Made by a program: the position numbers and the translations under genes
Shown: piece by piece, positions 37,370 through 46,503 of the stretch
Layout: each line of letters starts with the position of its first letter
Position numbering within the stretch: the stretch's first letter is position 1
The notes under the pieces: generated by a model
What the model was told of the DNA's origin: nothing
The model's database searches: none
Seen by the model: only the letters and a program-made list of their open reading frames with translations
Origin: Halomonas alimentaria
GTDB taxonomy: Bacteria > Pseudomonadota > Gammaproteobacteria > Pseudomonadales > Halomonadaceae
DNA: 64,000 nucleotides
Assembly: GCF_009902005.1 (NCBI RefSeq)
Contig: NZ_WUTT01000001.1
Location: 685,601 to 749,600 of the forward strand
Direction of reading: 5' to 3'

Positions 37370-38386
37370 CTAGTGCTTGGTCGCAGTTTGGTCGCAGAAG
37401 GCCGCGCTCAAGCTCGGCAGGCGTGAGCCAATATCGTCCAGGCCCGCATCGAACATGTGCGAGTAGCGGCTGGTGACGATCAGGCTGGAATGCCCCAGCA
37501 GGTCGCGCACCGTGGTCATGCTCTCGCCAGCCTGGGCCAGCATGCTGGCATAGCTGTGGCGCAGGTCGTGGAAGCGCAGGTCGGGCCGCCCTACAGCCTG
37601 GCGAGCATGCTCCCACACCGTTCGCAGGCGAGAGTAGGTCGTAGCGAACGGTAGATCCTCCAACCATGCCCGGGCGTCCTCCGGTACCGGCACCACTCGA
37701 GCTTTGCCGCTCTTCGTCTGGTCTGGTCGCAGCAGGATGCGACCACCGTGGACGTTCTGCGGATCCAGAGCCAGCAACTCGCCCTGGCGCAGCCCGGTGA
37801 GCGCTGCCAAGGCGATCACCCGTTTCTCGACAATCGACTGATCGGGGATGGCTTGTAGCAGTTGACTCACCTGCTCGATGGTCAGGTAAACGTGACGCTC
37901 GTTCTTTGGCATCTTTTTGCGGATCTTGTCGCCCAAGGGGCGATCCAGCCACCCCCATTCCCGATAGGCAAGGTTCAGAACCCGCTTTACCACCTGCAGA
38001 TGGTTGTTGATGGTGCTCTGCGCACGCCCTTGCTTGCGAAGGTCTCGGGCCATTTCGCGAGCTTTGTCGACAGCGTCCATGCCGAGCAGCACCCGGTCGC
38101 CCATGTAGTGGGCGACTGGGCGTATGGCCTTCACCTGGCTGGCCACGTCGTATTCGTCGATCCATCGCTCGAGCCCCTCGATGAAGGTGCGCCGCGGCTG
38201 GCGTCCCATAACCTCGCCGTGAAAAACGGCCTCATTCAGCTCGGATTCGCGCTTCGCGGCGTACTCCCGCGCCTGCCGCTCCCCTTCTCGATCCCCCGCA
38301 AACGTTTGTTGATGTCGGTGACCGTTGTACGTTTCCGTGACAACCCACCGGTTCCTCTTTTCCCTGTATCTGACTGTGATTCCCAT
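37370..38386 (-). CDS. int: Tyrosine recombinase / island integrase
   Basis: This 338-aa phage-type integrase catalyses site-specific recombination at the tRNA-Leu att sites. All catalytic residues are visible: Arg200 (LTGLRQGE), Lys225, His273-x-x-Arg276 (HDLRHSYAS), His299 (LLGHSS) and nucleophile Tyr308 (SRYSHMF). The N-terminal arm-binding and core-binding segments are of normal length. Its last codons (CDQTATKH) are encoded by a 20-bp repeat that recurs near attR, a candidate arm-type site. It points toward attL. Confidence 0.95.
   Translation of the reverse strand: MGITVRYREKRNRWVVTETYNGHRHQQTFAGDREGERQAREYAAKRESELNEAVFHGEVMGRQPRRTFIEGLERWIDEYDVASQVKAIRPVAHYMGDRVLLGMDAVDKAREMARDLRKQGRAQSTINNHLQVVKRVLNLAYREWGWLDRPLGDKIRKKMPKNERHVYLTIEQVSQLLQAIPDQSIVEKRVIALAALTGLRQGELLALDPQNVHGGRILLRPDQTKSGKARVVPVPEDARAWLEDLPFATTYSRLRTVWEHARQAVGRPDLRFHDLRHSYASMLAQAGESMTTVRDLLGHSSLIVTSRYSHMFDAGLDDIGSRLPSLSAAFCDQTATKH
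37378..37397 (+). repeat. Left copy of 20-bp end repeat (candidate arm-type site)
   Basis: TGGTCGCAGTTTGGTCGCAG lies 62 bases inside attL, within the 3' end of int, and recurs perfectly at 61096-61115, 104 bases inside attR. It is itself a tandem of TGGTCGCAG units separated by two bases, like an integrase arm-binding repeat. Confidence 0.75.
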
Positions 38387-38574
38387 GTGTCGCGTTCCTC
38401 AGGCTGAGGGCCGCGCTTGCAGCTCTCAGCGTACCTCTCCACTGCGCTCTGCTCAAAGCGCACTGCGGTTCCAAACTGGACGAACCCGATCTTGTGCTTG
38501 TTGCCATAGACCCAACTGAGGCTCATGCCCAGCTGTTCAGCGACCTGCTCGGGGCGTAGTAGTGCTCCTGCCAT
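38236..38574 (-). CDS. Excisionase-like helix-turn-helix protein
   Basis: This 112-aa protein opens with LLRPEQVAEQLGMSLSWVYGNKHKIGFVQFGTAVRFEQSAVERYAES. That is the winged helix-turn-helix of the excisionase/AlpA (MerR-like) family. The C-terminal half is basic and Ser/Thr/Arg-rich and overlaps the start of int by about 150 bases in another frame. A recombination-directionality or int-regulating role is inferred from context. The overlap makes the true 3' end uncertain. Confidence 0.7.
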   Translation of the reverse strand: MAGALLRPEQVAEQLGMSLSWVYGNKHKIGFVQFGTAVRFEQSAVERYAESCKRGPQPEERDTWESQSDTGKRGTGGLSRKRTTVTDINKRLRGIEKGSGRRGSTPRSANPS

Positions 38575-38771
38575 TGCAGTTTCCCTAATTCGCTGTCTTG
38601 ATGGCCCAATCTTGGCGACCCGCCTTCGCCTGCGAATCGGCACTCCTTAAGCTTCTCGGAATTTTAGGGACCGCCATTGACATTGCTGCATTGATGTGGT
38701 TTCGGGTGGGTCAGGGTGGCTGCAGCCAGAAGCGGGTGCTATATAAGGGTAACTGGATTGAGCAGGGAGGC

Positions 38772-39290
38772 ATGAGTGACGTGACGACAACAGACCCTTG
38801 GCAGATGATCTTTGATAAAGCCGGTGACCTAGCCGACTCTCTTTTACACGAACTGCCGAAAAGTAAGGTCGACGCTGTGGATATGGAGGGGCAAGTCGTC
38901 AGCACGATTGAGAAAATCGCGACTGGTGAAGTCGACCCAAGAAAGGATTGGTCGGTGATTATACGGCCGGTCAGTAAGGAGAGTATGATTGATGAGCGAA
39001 TTGACGAACACTTTGATATTGCATTGAGACAGGCGGTGTATGTTCGTATTATTTTCGAGTATCACATGCAGAAGATAAAAGGCTATTTTTCCGAGGCGTC
39101 GCAGGCGGGGATGCTGATGAAAGTTGGCGAAGAAATGCTTGACGCCTTTGGTTGCGCTCAGCAGCACGCGACAGCGTGGCGCTTGCTGAAAGCGGTCCGC
39201 GATAAAAGTTTGCGGTCTCAAAATGGAAACCAGATAAAGGCCGATAAGAAAGAAGAGAGGGCGGTCTCAATGACCAATTGCAACACGTGA
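38772..39290 (+). CDS. Hypothetical protein, 3' end replaced by IS30
   Basis: The frame encodes 172 aa, mostly charged helices, with no recognised domain. The last residues (AVSMTNCNT) come from the IS30 left end, which starts at 39259, so the native C-terminus is lost or was only a few residues further. ATG 38772 is one base after AGGGAGG, too close; GTG 38781 in the same frame is better spaced. A+T-richer codon use than the backbone supports island origin. Function unknown; an IS insertion here suggests it is dispensable. Confidence 0.55.
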   Translation: MSDVTTTDPWQMIFDKAGDLADSLLHELPKSKVDAVDMEGQVVSTIEKIATGEVDPRKDWSVIIRPVSKESMIDERIDEHFDIALRQAVYVRIIFEYHMQKIKGYFSEASQAGMLMKVGEEMLDAFGCAQQHATAWRLLKAVRDKSLRSQNGNQIKADKKEERAVSMTNCNT

Positions 39291-40348
39291 CCCATCAGGT
39301 ACGGTGTAGCTACGACCTACTGCTACAGCCATCTCACTGCTGAAGAGCGAGCCGCCATCATGATGATGCGAGCCACGCACTCGATCAGGACCATCGCTAC
39401 TTATATGGGCCGGATACCAAGTACCGTGTCGCGGGAGCTGATACGCCATATAGTTGTCCCCGTCAAGGGCCACGATGCCAGCCTAGTGGGCTACCGGACC
39501 GGCTTGACGCGTCATCGGTCTCGACGTTCCCCCAAGCTGCATCCTGATGGAGAGCACGTCGGGGTGGTGGTTTACCATCCTCGCAAGAATTGGTTACCGC
39601 GACAAATAACCCGCTCACTGAAGCGAGTGTTTCCGGGCAATTTATGTCGCCAGGTATCGCATGAGACCACTTACAACCCGCTCTATGTGATCCCCTGCGG
39701 CAGCCTCAAGAAAGAACCCATTGCCTACCTCCGGCAGGGCAACGGCAAGCGTCGGCCACTTAGTCGCGACAAGGATCGACGTCAGCATATTCCTGAGCTG
39801 GTGAGTCTCCACACTCGAACCCCTGAGGTCGGAGACCGCCTGATGCTTGGCCACTGGGAAGGAGACCTCGTCATCGGCGCTAACCACCGTGCCGCCTTAG
39901 GTATGTCGGTGGAGTGCACCACACGCTTTGTGATCCAGGAGAAAGTGGATGGCACCACGGCCACGTTGGCGACCGTTGGCTTCTGCGACAAGCTCAATGA
40001 GGTTCTGCGTGCCCTGCGTCTGTCTATGACCTATGACCAGGGCAGAGAGATGATGAAGCATCCCGAGATCGCTCAAAAGACTGGGACAGCGATGTACTTC
40101 GCTGACCCACACAGCCCATGGCAACAGGGCTACAACGAGAATACCAATGGGCTGTTGAGGGCAGTACCTGCCGAAGGGAACAGACCTCTCAGTCTTCAGC
40201 CAGAAAGAGGTCGACGACTCAATGAGCACACCGCCGCGCAAGACACTGCACCGGCCACGCCACTGGAAGTTTACCGTGAGGTGCATAGGAATTGTTCGCT
40301 AGCCCGAGCACGCTTCAATAGCGTTGCACTCGCAAGTTGAGACCGCCC
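39259..40348 (+). mobile_element. IS30-family element, degenerate
   Basis: The element is bounded by 12-bp inverted repeats, GGGCGGTCTCAA at 39259-39270 and TTGAGACCGCCC at 40337-40348. It is about 1.09 kb long and carries one IS30 transposase frame with a lost start codon and frameshifts. The same left end occurs twice more at 45.3 and 47.4 kb. It lies 33 bases upstream of the PLD-helicase gene. Confidence 0.88.
39312..40340 (+). pseudogene. IS30 transposase, degenerate
   Basis: The frame aligns with the intact IS30 start at 47372 on the minus strand, but the ATG is here ACG (39312). Transposase motifs remain: HTH 'RTIATYMGRIPSTVSREL', 'LMLGHWEGDLVIG' with the first catalytic Asp, 'SMTYDQGREM' with the second and 'PHSPWQQGYNENTNGLLR' with the catalytic Glu. 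After NGLLR the expected QYLPKGTDLS sequence is in the +1 frame, and the last 60 residues alternate between frames. It is therefore probably inactive; an in-frame ATG at 39360 would give an N-truncated protein. Confidence 0.8.
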
Positions 40349-40381
40349 AACATGACCAATTAAAGACGATTACAGAAGATC

Positions 40382-42538
40382 ATGCATTTACTTACAGACA
40401 TAGAGTGGGCCGGAGTCTATCGTTCGGGAGATCAAAATCTCTTCAAAGAACTCTATACGCCGGCATTAAGAGCCGCAGTGCAGTATGATCGTGCAGTAGG
40501 ATTCTTTAGCTCCCAGGCGCTTGTTGCAAATCTTCAGGGGATCTCTAGTCTAATCAAAAACAATGGTGAGATGCGTTTGATTATTGGCCACCCCTTAGAT
40601 GAGAGCGAGTTTGAGGCTGTAAAGCAGGGGTATCGAATTAAAAGCCTATTAATTAAATTCGAGGAGAAGCTAGATTCAATTCTTGAAAATATAGATGGCT
40701 ATGAATCTAAACGGCTTTCTTTGCTCTCTTATCTTATTGCTTCAGATAAGTTAAGGATAAAGTACGCTTTTAGAAAGCGTGGAATGTACCACGAGAAAAT
40801 AGGTGTAATATATGACTCAGAAGGCAATGTTTTAGTTTTTCATGGGTCTGCGAACGAGACGATATATGCTTTAGACGCAAAATATAATGCTGAGTCAATA
40901 TCCGTATACAAAAGCTGGGATGAACATAGTTTTAAATTATATGGCGAACCTTACGTTGATGGGTTTGAAAAGCTATGGGAAAACCGTCAGACTAATACTG
41001 CTACATTTGACGTGCCATCAACTTTCTATGAAAAAATAAAAAAAATATCACCCCCCCCAGAAAGCAGCCTGCTTGAAATTGATTCTGAGCCGGATTCATA
41101 TGATGAATTTTTTGGTTTTAATGTGACGTTTAACAAGCCAAAAATACCCGAAAGGTTAGGAGGAAAGGAATTTGAAATCCGAAATCATCAGAAGCGGGCT
41201 ATTAAGTCATGGGCTCAGAACAAATATAAAGGCATACTAAAGCTTTCAACAGGTTCGGGGAAGACGATAACAGCTATATATGCAGCAACAAAAGTATATG
41301 AAGCGCGGTCGAAGAAAGGCCTAAGAACCATGCTGATTGTTTCCGTTCCATACCAAGAACTTGCGAGGCAGTGGATTGAAAATCTTGAATTATTTAACAT
41401 CAGGGCCATCAAGTGTTGGCAATCTAAGTCCACATGGTACGACGATTTAAAACAAGAAATACTAGATTTTAACATGGGCGTAATAGATTTTGTCTCTATA
41501 GTGGTTGTAAATAGAACCATGGAGGGGCGGGATTTTCAGGATGTTCTTAAAGATACATCTCCTGAAGAAATAATGCTCATCGGTGATGAATGCCACAACC
41601 ACGGGTCTAAAAAAACAAGTGCATCACTCCCATCTTGCTATTATCGTCTAGGTTTGTCAGCAACGCCGTATCGCTCTGACGAAGATGAGTTAGATTCACC
41701 TTTTCCAGACTTTGCAAAAGAAAATATTAATAATTATTACGGAGAAATTGTAAGCGAGTATTCATTGGGCGACGCAATAAACGATGGAGTACTGTGTGAA
41801 TACGAGTATCATGTTGTGCCAGTGTATTTAACTCAGGAGGAACAGGATGAATACGAATATCTGTCAAACGAGATAGCTAAGTTAGTGATGTATGATAGAG
41901 GCTCAAAGCAATCGAATGAAAATAATGAGCTCACTCGTTTGTGTGGACAAAGGAGTCGCCTATTAGGTGCTGCGCAGAATAAGTTAATAGCACTTAATAG
42001 GCTCGCACGATCTATACCTAAACAGCAACGAAGTTATTCACTATTTTACTGTGGAGAAGGGCGAGCCTCATACAGTGACTCAGGCGATGAAAAAGAAACG
42101 TCAAAGGTCATTGAGGAGGTCTCAAAAGTTCTCGATGAATCAGGTTGGCACACATCGAGGTTCACTAGCCAGGAATCTAAAAGAGATCGTGCTTCGATAA
42201 TGGAGAATTTTAAAAATGGGACGATAGATGCTTTAGTTTCCATGAAAGTTCTTGATGAAGGCGTTGATGTGCCCATATGCGATAAGGCCTTCATCATTGC
42301 AAGCACGAGAAACCCAAGACAATATATTCAGCGCCGTGGGCGTGTTTTAAGGAAGCATAGCACTAAAGACAGTGCGGCAATCTATGATTTCGTCGTGCTT
42401 CCAATTGATTATACTTCAGCATCGCAGAAGTTAAAAGAGGCAGAGTTAGAAAGGGTAGATGATTTCGCCCTGTTAGCCATAAATAGATTTGAAGTAGAGA
42501 AAGAAATTGAAGCGTTAGGGATTAGGAGTGAGCAATGA
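40382..42538 (+). CDS. PLD-domain/superfamily 2 helicase, phosphorothioation-system restriction protein
   Basis: This 718-aa protein has an N-terminal phospholipase D-like nuclease domain (His137-x-Lys139 in MYHEKIGVIYD, then HGSANET at 154-160) fused to a DEAD/DEAH-type helicase. Helicase motifs are Walker A TGSGKT (290-295), DECH (402-405), SAT (LGLSATPYR) and motif VI QYIQRRGRVLRK. This architecture is that of restriction proteins linked to DNA phosphorothioation systems. Codon use is strongly A+T-rich. Its stop overlaps the next start (ATGATGG), and it is the first gene of a four-gene operon. It is a candidate member of an SspFGH-like module; which letter it is cannot be fixed here. Confidence 0.82.
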   Translation: MHLLTDIEWAGVYRSGDQNLFKELYTPALRAAVQYDRAVGFFSSQALVANLQGISSLIKNNGEMRLIIGHPLDESEFEAVKQGYRIKSLLIKFEEKLDSILENIDGYESKRLSLLSYLIASDKLRIKYAFRKRGMYHEKIGVIYDSEGNVLVFHGSANETIYALDAKYNAESISVYKSWDEHSFKLYGEPYVDGFEKLWENRQTNTATFDVPSTFYEKIKKISPPPESSLLEIDSEPDSYDEFFGFNVTFNKPKIPERLGGKEFEIRNHQKRAIKSWAQNKYKGILKLSTGSGKTITAIYAATKVYEARSKKGLRTMLIVSVPYQELARQWIENLELFNIRAIKCWQSKSTWYDDLKQEILDFNMGVIDFVSIVVVNRTMEGRDFQDVLKDTSPEEIMLIGDECHNHGSKKTSASLPSCYYRLGLSATPYRSDEDELDSPFPDFAKENINNYYGEIVSEYSLGDAINDGVLCEYEYHVVPVYLTQEEQDEYEYLSNEIAKLVMYDRGSKQSNENNELTRLCGQRSRLLGAAQNKLIALNRLARSIPKQQRSYSLFYCGEGRASYSDSGDEKETSKVIEEVSKVLDESGWHTSRFTSQESKRDRASIMENFKNGTIDALVSMKVLDEGVDVPICDKAFIIASTRNPRQYIQRRGRVLRKHSTKDSAAIYDFVVLPIDYTSASQKLKEAELERVDDFALLAINRFEVEKEIEALGIRSEQ

Positions 42539-42696
42539 TGGAAGAAAGCAATAAAGGAAAAGTTGCTTCGGCAGCTAGGGATCTTATTAAAATTGAAAAA
42601 AAATGCTTTTATGGCCAAGAGCAAGAGCGCGATCGGTTAAGAAAAATGCGGGAATTAATTGATAAAGTGACAAAGGAGATGTCTAATGATAATTAA
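42535..42696 (+). CDS. Small DNA-modification-system-associated protein
   Basis: This 53-aa charged, helical frame is tightly embedded in the operon: its ATG overlaps the helicase stop and its 3' end overlaps the DndD-like start by 11 bases. It contains a central 'RDLIKIEKKCFYGQEQERDRLRKMRELIDKV' helix. Small proteins of this kind are commonly annotated beside DndD-like ATPases in modification systems. That assignment is from memory and context. Translational coupling at both ends strongly supports that it is a real gene. Confidence 0.65.
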   Translation: MMEESNKGKVASAARDLIKIEKKCFYGQEQERDRLRKMRELIDKVTKEMSNDN

Positions 42697-44713
42697 ATCG
42701 TTGATAGTCGAGAATTTCAGGTCTTTTTATGGTGAGCAAGAAATTAAGTTCGCTACGGATCGAGATAAAAATACCACGTTGATATATGCAATGAATGGGG
42801 TGGGGAAGACTAATCTCTTGAATGCCCTGCTCTGGTGTTTACATGGTGAATTCTCGCCGAGCTTTAAGAATAGGAATGATATTTTAAATTGGGAAGCAAA
42901 GCGCAGAGGTCGCAAGAGCTATCATGTCACAGTTGTTTTTGATGAGAATGATAGTGAATTCATAGTAAAAAGGTCAGGTGGTGAAATTGATAACTTTCGG
43001 GTATTCGAAAATCAAGAAGGTAATCTCGTAGAAATACGTCAAGATCCACGGTTATTTATTAATAGTATTATCCCTTGGGATATGGCTGGTTATTTCATAA
43101 GCGATGGAGAGGGAAGTGATCTTGCTGTAGACTCAGAGGGTATGATTTCAGTTCGACGATCCATTAGGGATATTCTAGGTTTTAATGTTGCAGAAAAGGC
43201 CAGTGAAGATTTAGGGAAAATTAGGTCTGAGATTAGAGCGGATTTAAAAAAGGTTGATAAGGATAAAGAGCTTTCTGACATAGAAGCTAAGGTCCAGTTG
43301 TACGACGAAAGAATTTTAAAGACCCGGCGCAGTCTTGAAGATAACAAGGGTTCGCTAGAAAAATATCAACTTCAAATAGGGCAAGTTGATAAAAAGCTCG
43401 GGGGTTCTAGCTCCGCTGTCGTTAAACAACTCCAAGCGGAAAGAACTCGGATGGAGGGAGAGAGGGTTTCTCTAAAAAAAGAACTTAGGAGTGAAGAAGT
43501 AAAAAAAATAAGCTTAATAAGAGAGTATTCTTGGGTTGCGTTTGCGCACCGCCTGATGGACGAAGGTTTAGAATTTATAGACGAGTCGGAGCTAAAAGGT
43601 AGAATACCGGCACCGTATAATATTCAACTTGTTCAAGATATCTTGTCGCAATCAGAGTGTATATGTGGAGCCTCTATTTCTCCCGGAAGTGAGGCTTATG
43701 AGAGAATTGAAAAACTTCTCGGAAAGGCAGCGGATCCCGGTTTGTTAAATAGATTGCAGAGGGCGAGAAGTAGTTTAACATCTGTGAAAACTCTTTCAGG
43801 CCAAGGGAGAGGGCGGTTAGAAGAGAATTTTAAGCGCTGCTCAAACATTAGGAGAAGAATAAACGAGCTCGACATAAGTATTGAGGAACACTCACAGCGC
43901 ATAGGGCAGATTGATGACAAATTCATCAACGATTTGGAAAAAAATCGAAAGGTTCTTGAAGGAAAGATTTACGAGACTACACGCTCCATCGGTCGCCTTG
44001 AACAAAAACTGGAAGAAGCTGTAACTTCAAAGAAAGAATATCAGGATAAAGCTAGCAGAATTGTAGGTTTGTCGAGTCGTGCAAAAAGTATCAAGCATAA
44101 GCTTGATATTGTTGACCAAATGGATGAAGTGATTTTAACCGCACTCGAAGAAGCTGAAGACTCAATTCATGCTGTACTAAAATCGAAAATTGACGGTTTC
44201 CTTGAGAGATACCTGAGGCAAGATTATCAGGTTAAGGTGACTTCAGACTTCAAGATCGGGCTTATGGATCGGAACGGTTTTCTTGTGCCGCCGAGTGGAG
44301 GTCAAGGTGCGATCCTCAGTTTTATATACATTTCCTCTTTGATCTCTATAGCGAGGGAAAGAAGAGATTCAGAAAGCTCAATCTTGACTCCGGGTGCTAT
44401 AGCTCCCCTGATATTTGATGCCCCATTCTCAAAATTAGATTCAAAGTATGCCCCTAACATTGCGAAAGAATTACCGAAGCTCGTGGACCAGTTGATTATC
44501 CTTATGTATCAAGATAATGACAAAAAGGTAGACAGTACATTGAAAGAGGAAGGTAAACTTGGAAAAGTTTACTACTTCACAGAGGAAACGGCAGCTGATC
44601 AAGGAAGCAAGTTGACTCAAGAACTTGTGATTGATGGTGAGGCGATCCCGGTGACTGTTTATGGAGCGCGGATGGATAAAATTGTGATCACGGAGGCAAA
44701 TATTCATGACTGA
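42686..44713 (+). CDS. DndD-like SMC/Rad50-type ATPase
   Basis: This 675-aa protein has the SMC/RecF layout: N-terminal 'LIVENFRSFYGEQEIKF', Walker A NGVGKT (37-42), a long coiled coil (about residues 180-490) with a central Cys-x-Cys hook (CICGAS), the ABC signature 'PPSGGQGAILSF', and Walker B 'PLIFDAPFSKLD'. It is similar to DndD but lacks the usual DndCDE neighbours in this operon, and the hook is C-x-C rather than C-x-x-C. It probably couples ATP hydrolysis to DNA sensing in a restriction complex with the PLD-helicase. The coding sequence is A+T-rich. Confidence 0.82.
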   Translation: MIIKSLIVENFRSFYGEQEIKFATDRDKNTTLIYAMNGVGKTNLLNALLWCLHGEFSPSFKNRNDILNWEAKRRGRKSYHVTVVFDENDSEFIVKRSGGEIDNFRVFENQEGNLVEIRQDPRLFINSIIPWDMAGYFISDGEGSDLAVDSEGMISVRRSIRDILGFNVAEKASEDLGKIRSEIRADLKKVDKDKELSDIEAKVQLYDERILKTRRSLEDNKGSLEKYQLQIGQVDKKLGGSSSAVVKQLQAERTRMEGERVSLKKELRSEEVKKISLIREYSWVAFAHRLMDEGLEFIDESELKGRIPAPYNIQLVQDILSQSECICGASISPGSEAYERIEKLLGKAADPGLLNRLQRARSSLTSVKTLSGQGRGRLEENFKRCSNIRRRINELDISIEEHSQRIGQIDDKFINDLEKNRKVLEGKIYETTRSIGRLEQKLEEAVTSKKEYQDKASRIVGLSSRAKSIKHKLDIVDQMDEVILTALEEAEDSIHAVLKSKIDGFLERYLRQDYQVKVTSDFKIGLMDRNGFLVPPSGGQGAILSFIYISSLISIARERRDSESSILTPGAIAPLIFDAPFSKLDSKYAPNIAKELPKLVDQLIILMYQDNDKKVDSTLKEEGKLGKVYYFTEETAADQGSKLTQELVIDGEAIPVTVYGARMDKIVITEANIHD

Positions 44714-45194
44714 TAACTCAGGTGTCGCGATAAATTGGAGAAATATTGGCGTTAAACGAGAACGAAATCATGAAGCATTAATTTCAAGGTTAACGCTTGA
44801 AAACCGAAGTGTCTTTCAGTACTTGAAGGATCTTATGGTCTTTGCTGCAATGGTGGGTTACAGCCATGATGAACGAAGGGAGATATCCGGTGAGACAATT
44901 GAAATAATCCTCGACACATATGCCAGTGACGAAAAGGATGGTTTTATTTATTTGCTAGGGCTTTTAGAGCATAAGGATGGCCAAGTTCTCAAAGACGAGA
45001 AATTAAAAGAGTGCGTTGTCGTGTTTGAAGAGTATTGCAATGCTGGTCTGTATATCATAGAGGATTGGCTTAATGAAAATCCAGGCGATCCTTCCGGGGT
45101 CGATACGCTTTTGGATAAAATTTATCAAAGACTGTCAGAGAACGAGAAATTAAAAGATATAAATAATGACGAAATTGAGATAGATATTGATTGA
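44706..45194 (+). CDS. Dnd-associated protein (type 4-like)
   Basis: This 162-aa acidic protein contains 'FQYLKDLMVFAAMVGYSHDERREIS', which resembles the core of the 'dnd system-associated protein 4' family. The C-terminal half is acidic and helical. It overlaps the DndD-like gene by eight bases and ends the operon. The first 116 bases after it hold an AAAGGAG site but no frame of length, as if a further gene was lost before the IS30/IS3 cluster. Confidence 0.6.
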   Translation: MTDNSGVAINWRNIGVKRERNHEALISRLTLENRSVFQYLKDLMVFAAMVGYSHDERREISGETIEIILDTYASDEKDGFIYLLGLLEHKDGQVLKDEKLKECVVVFEEYCNAGLYIIEDWLNENPGDPSGVDTLLDKIYQRLSENEKLKDINNDEIEIDID

Positions 45195-45310
45195 GGATTT
45201 ATAAAAGGAGTGAAGAGAATTCACTGCTCGTCGATGTAGTTGTCAGTATGTATCGTAGGCTGAGCACAAGGATGGTGTCAGCCATGCTGTACCTGTGATT
45301 AGAGAAGGCT

Positions 45311-45401
45311 GGCGGTCTCAATGACCAAGCGCAACACGTGATCCATCAGGTACGGTGTTGCCATGAACCACTGCTATCGCCATCTTTCTGCTGAAGACCG
45401 G
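45311..45401 (+). repeat. IS30 left-end fragment (plus orientation)
   Basis: These 91 bases are the left terminal repeat and the first transposase codons (MNHCYRHLSAEDR) of the IS30 element. They are the exact inverted copy of 47335-47425. The element is cut off at the IS3 boundary, 45409. Confidence 0.85.
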
Positions 45402-45445
45402 CGGAGCCTGTCAACATAGATGACACATGAAATGGTTCTGGCTCT

Positions 45446-46477
45446 TTAAAATCCTGCTGCCTGCGACACCGGATCCCTCTCGGGATTCAGGTGCACCACC
45501 CCAGGCAGGCTGAGGTCTCGGATGTCGCCCGACCAGCGCTCTGGATGACGCTGCTTCGCCGCCTCGAAGACCTCCCGGCGCTGCGCCAGGAGGTCTTCGG
45601 CTTCGCCGCTATGCCGTTGGCTTGGCGTGACGTAGCGAAGCGCGCTGTGCCGGTGCTCATGGTTGTACCACTCGATGAATCGCTGGACCCAGTCCTGCGC
45701 CTCGGTCAGGGTGGCAAAGCCGTCGACGGGGAAGCCCGGCCGGTACTTCAGCGTCTTGAAGGCCGACTCGGCGAAGGCGTTGTCGTTGCTGACCCTTGGT
45801 CGGCTGTACGACGGGGTGATGCCCAGGTCGTACAGCTTCTCCAGGAAGGTCGCCGCCTTCATCGGGCTGCCGTTATCTGAATGCAAAATCAATGGCTTAT
45901 ACCGATCCGTCAGGTGCTCTCGCCAGCAGGCCTTCTGGATCAGCTCGGCCGCCAGCTCGCCGGTCTCCGTCTCGTATACCTCGTGCCCAACGATCTTTCG
46001 GCTGAAGACGTCCATGATCAGATACAGGTACCACCAGGTGCCTCGTGCTGGACCGGGCAACCACGAAATGTCCCAGCACCACAAGCGGTTAGGCGCCGTG
46101 GCCTGGTGCGTGGTCGGCGTTCGCTTGCGCTGTGGGGCCTGCTGTCGGCCCCGGTGGTGTTGCTGGTCATATTCATGAAGCACTCGGTACATCGTCGACT
46201 CAGAGGCCAGGTAGCGGCCCTTGTCCGCCTGATCGGCCACGATGAAGGCCGGAGGGCGGCTCCGATACTCTGGGGCGTTGCACAGCGCCACGATCGCCTC
46301 TCGCTCTTCGGGAGACAGCTTGTTGGCCGGCTCCGGGCGGTCGGCGTCGGGGCGGCGATCCGCCGTCACCCCGCCCTCAGCGACCCAGCGATAGTAGGTC
46401 CGCACATTGATGCCCATCACCTGACAGGCCTTGGCCAGCCGAGCACCGTCACGCTGGGCGTCTTGCACCAGGGTCAC
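45446..46477 (-). CDS. IS3-family transposase OrfB
   Basis: This 343-aa DDE integrase catalyses transposition. The rve domain shows 'NRLWCWDISWLPGP' (first Asp), 'LILHSDNGSPM' (second Asp) and 'SRPRVSNDNAFAESAFKTLKYRPGFP' (catalytic Glu). A HTH region (AKACQVMGINVRTYYRW) lies at the N-terminus. GTG 46477 is used as start; in IS3 elements OrfB is normally made by frameshifting from orfA, and its frame extends upstream toward the orfA stop at 46504. It appears complete. Confidence 0.9.
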   Translation of the reverse strand: MTLVQDAQRDGARLAKACQVMGINVRTYYRWVAEGGVTADRRPDADRPEPANKLSPEEREAIVALCNAPEYRSRPPAFIVADQADKGRYLASESTMYRVLHEYDQQHHRGRQQAPQRKRTPTTHQATAPNRLWCWDISWLPGPARGTWWYLYLIMDVFSRKIVGHEVYETETGELAAELIQKACWREHLTDRYKPLILHSDNGSPMKAATFLEKLYDLGITPSYSRPRVSNDNAFAESAFKTLKYRPGFPVDGFATLTEAQDWVQRFIEWYNHEHRHSALRYVTPSQRHSGEAEDLLAQRREVFEAAKQRHPERWSGDIRDLSLPGVVHLNPERDPVSQAAGF

Positions 46478-46503
46478 GATGCGCTGGCGATCCGGGAGGC
46501 TGG

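Noticed and set aside
42686..44713. RecN or Rad50 repair ATPase
   Set aside because: The coiled-coil ATPase lies between phosphorothioation-linked genes and lacks an SbcD-type nuclease partner; a DndD-like role fits better.
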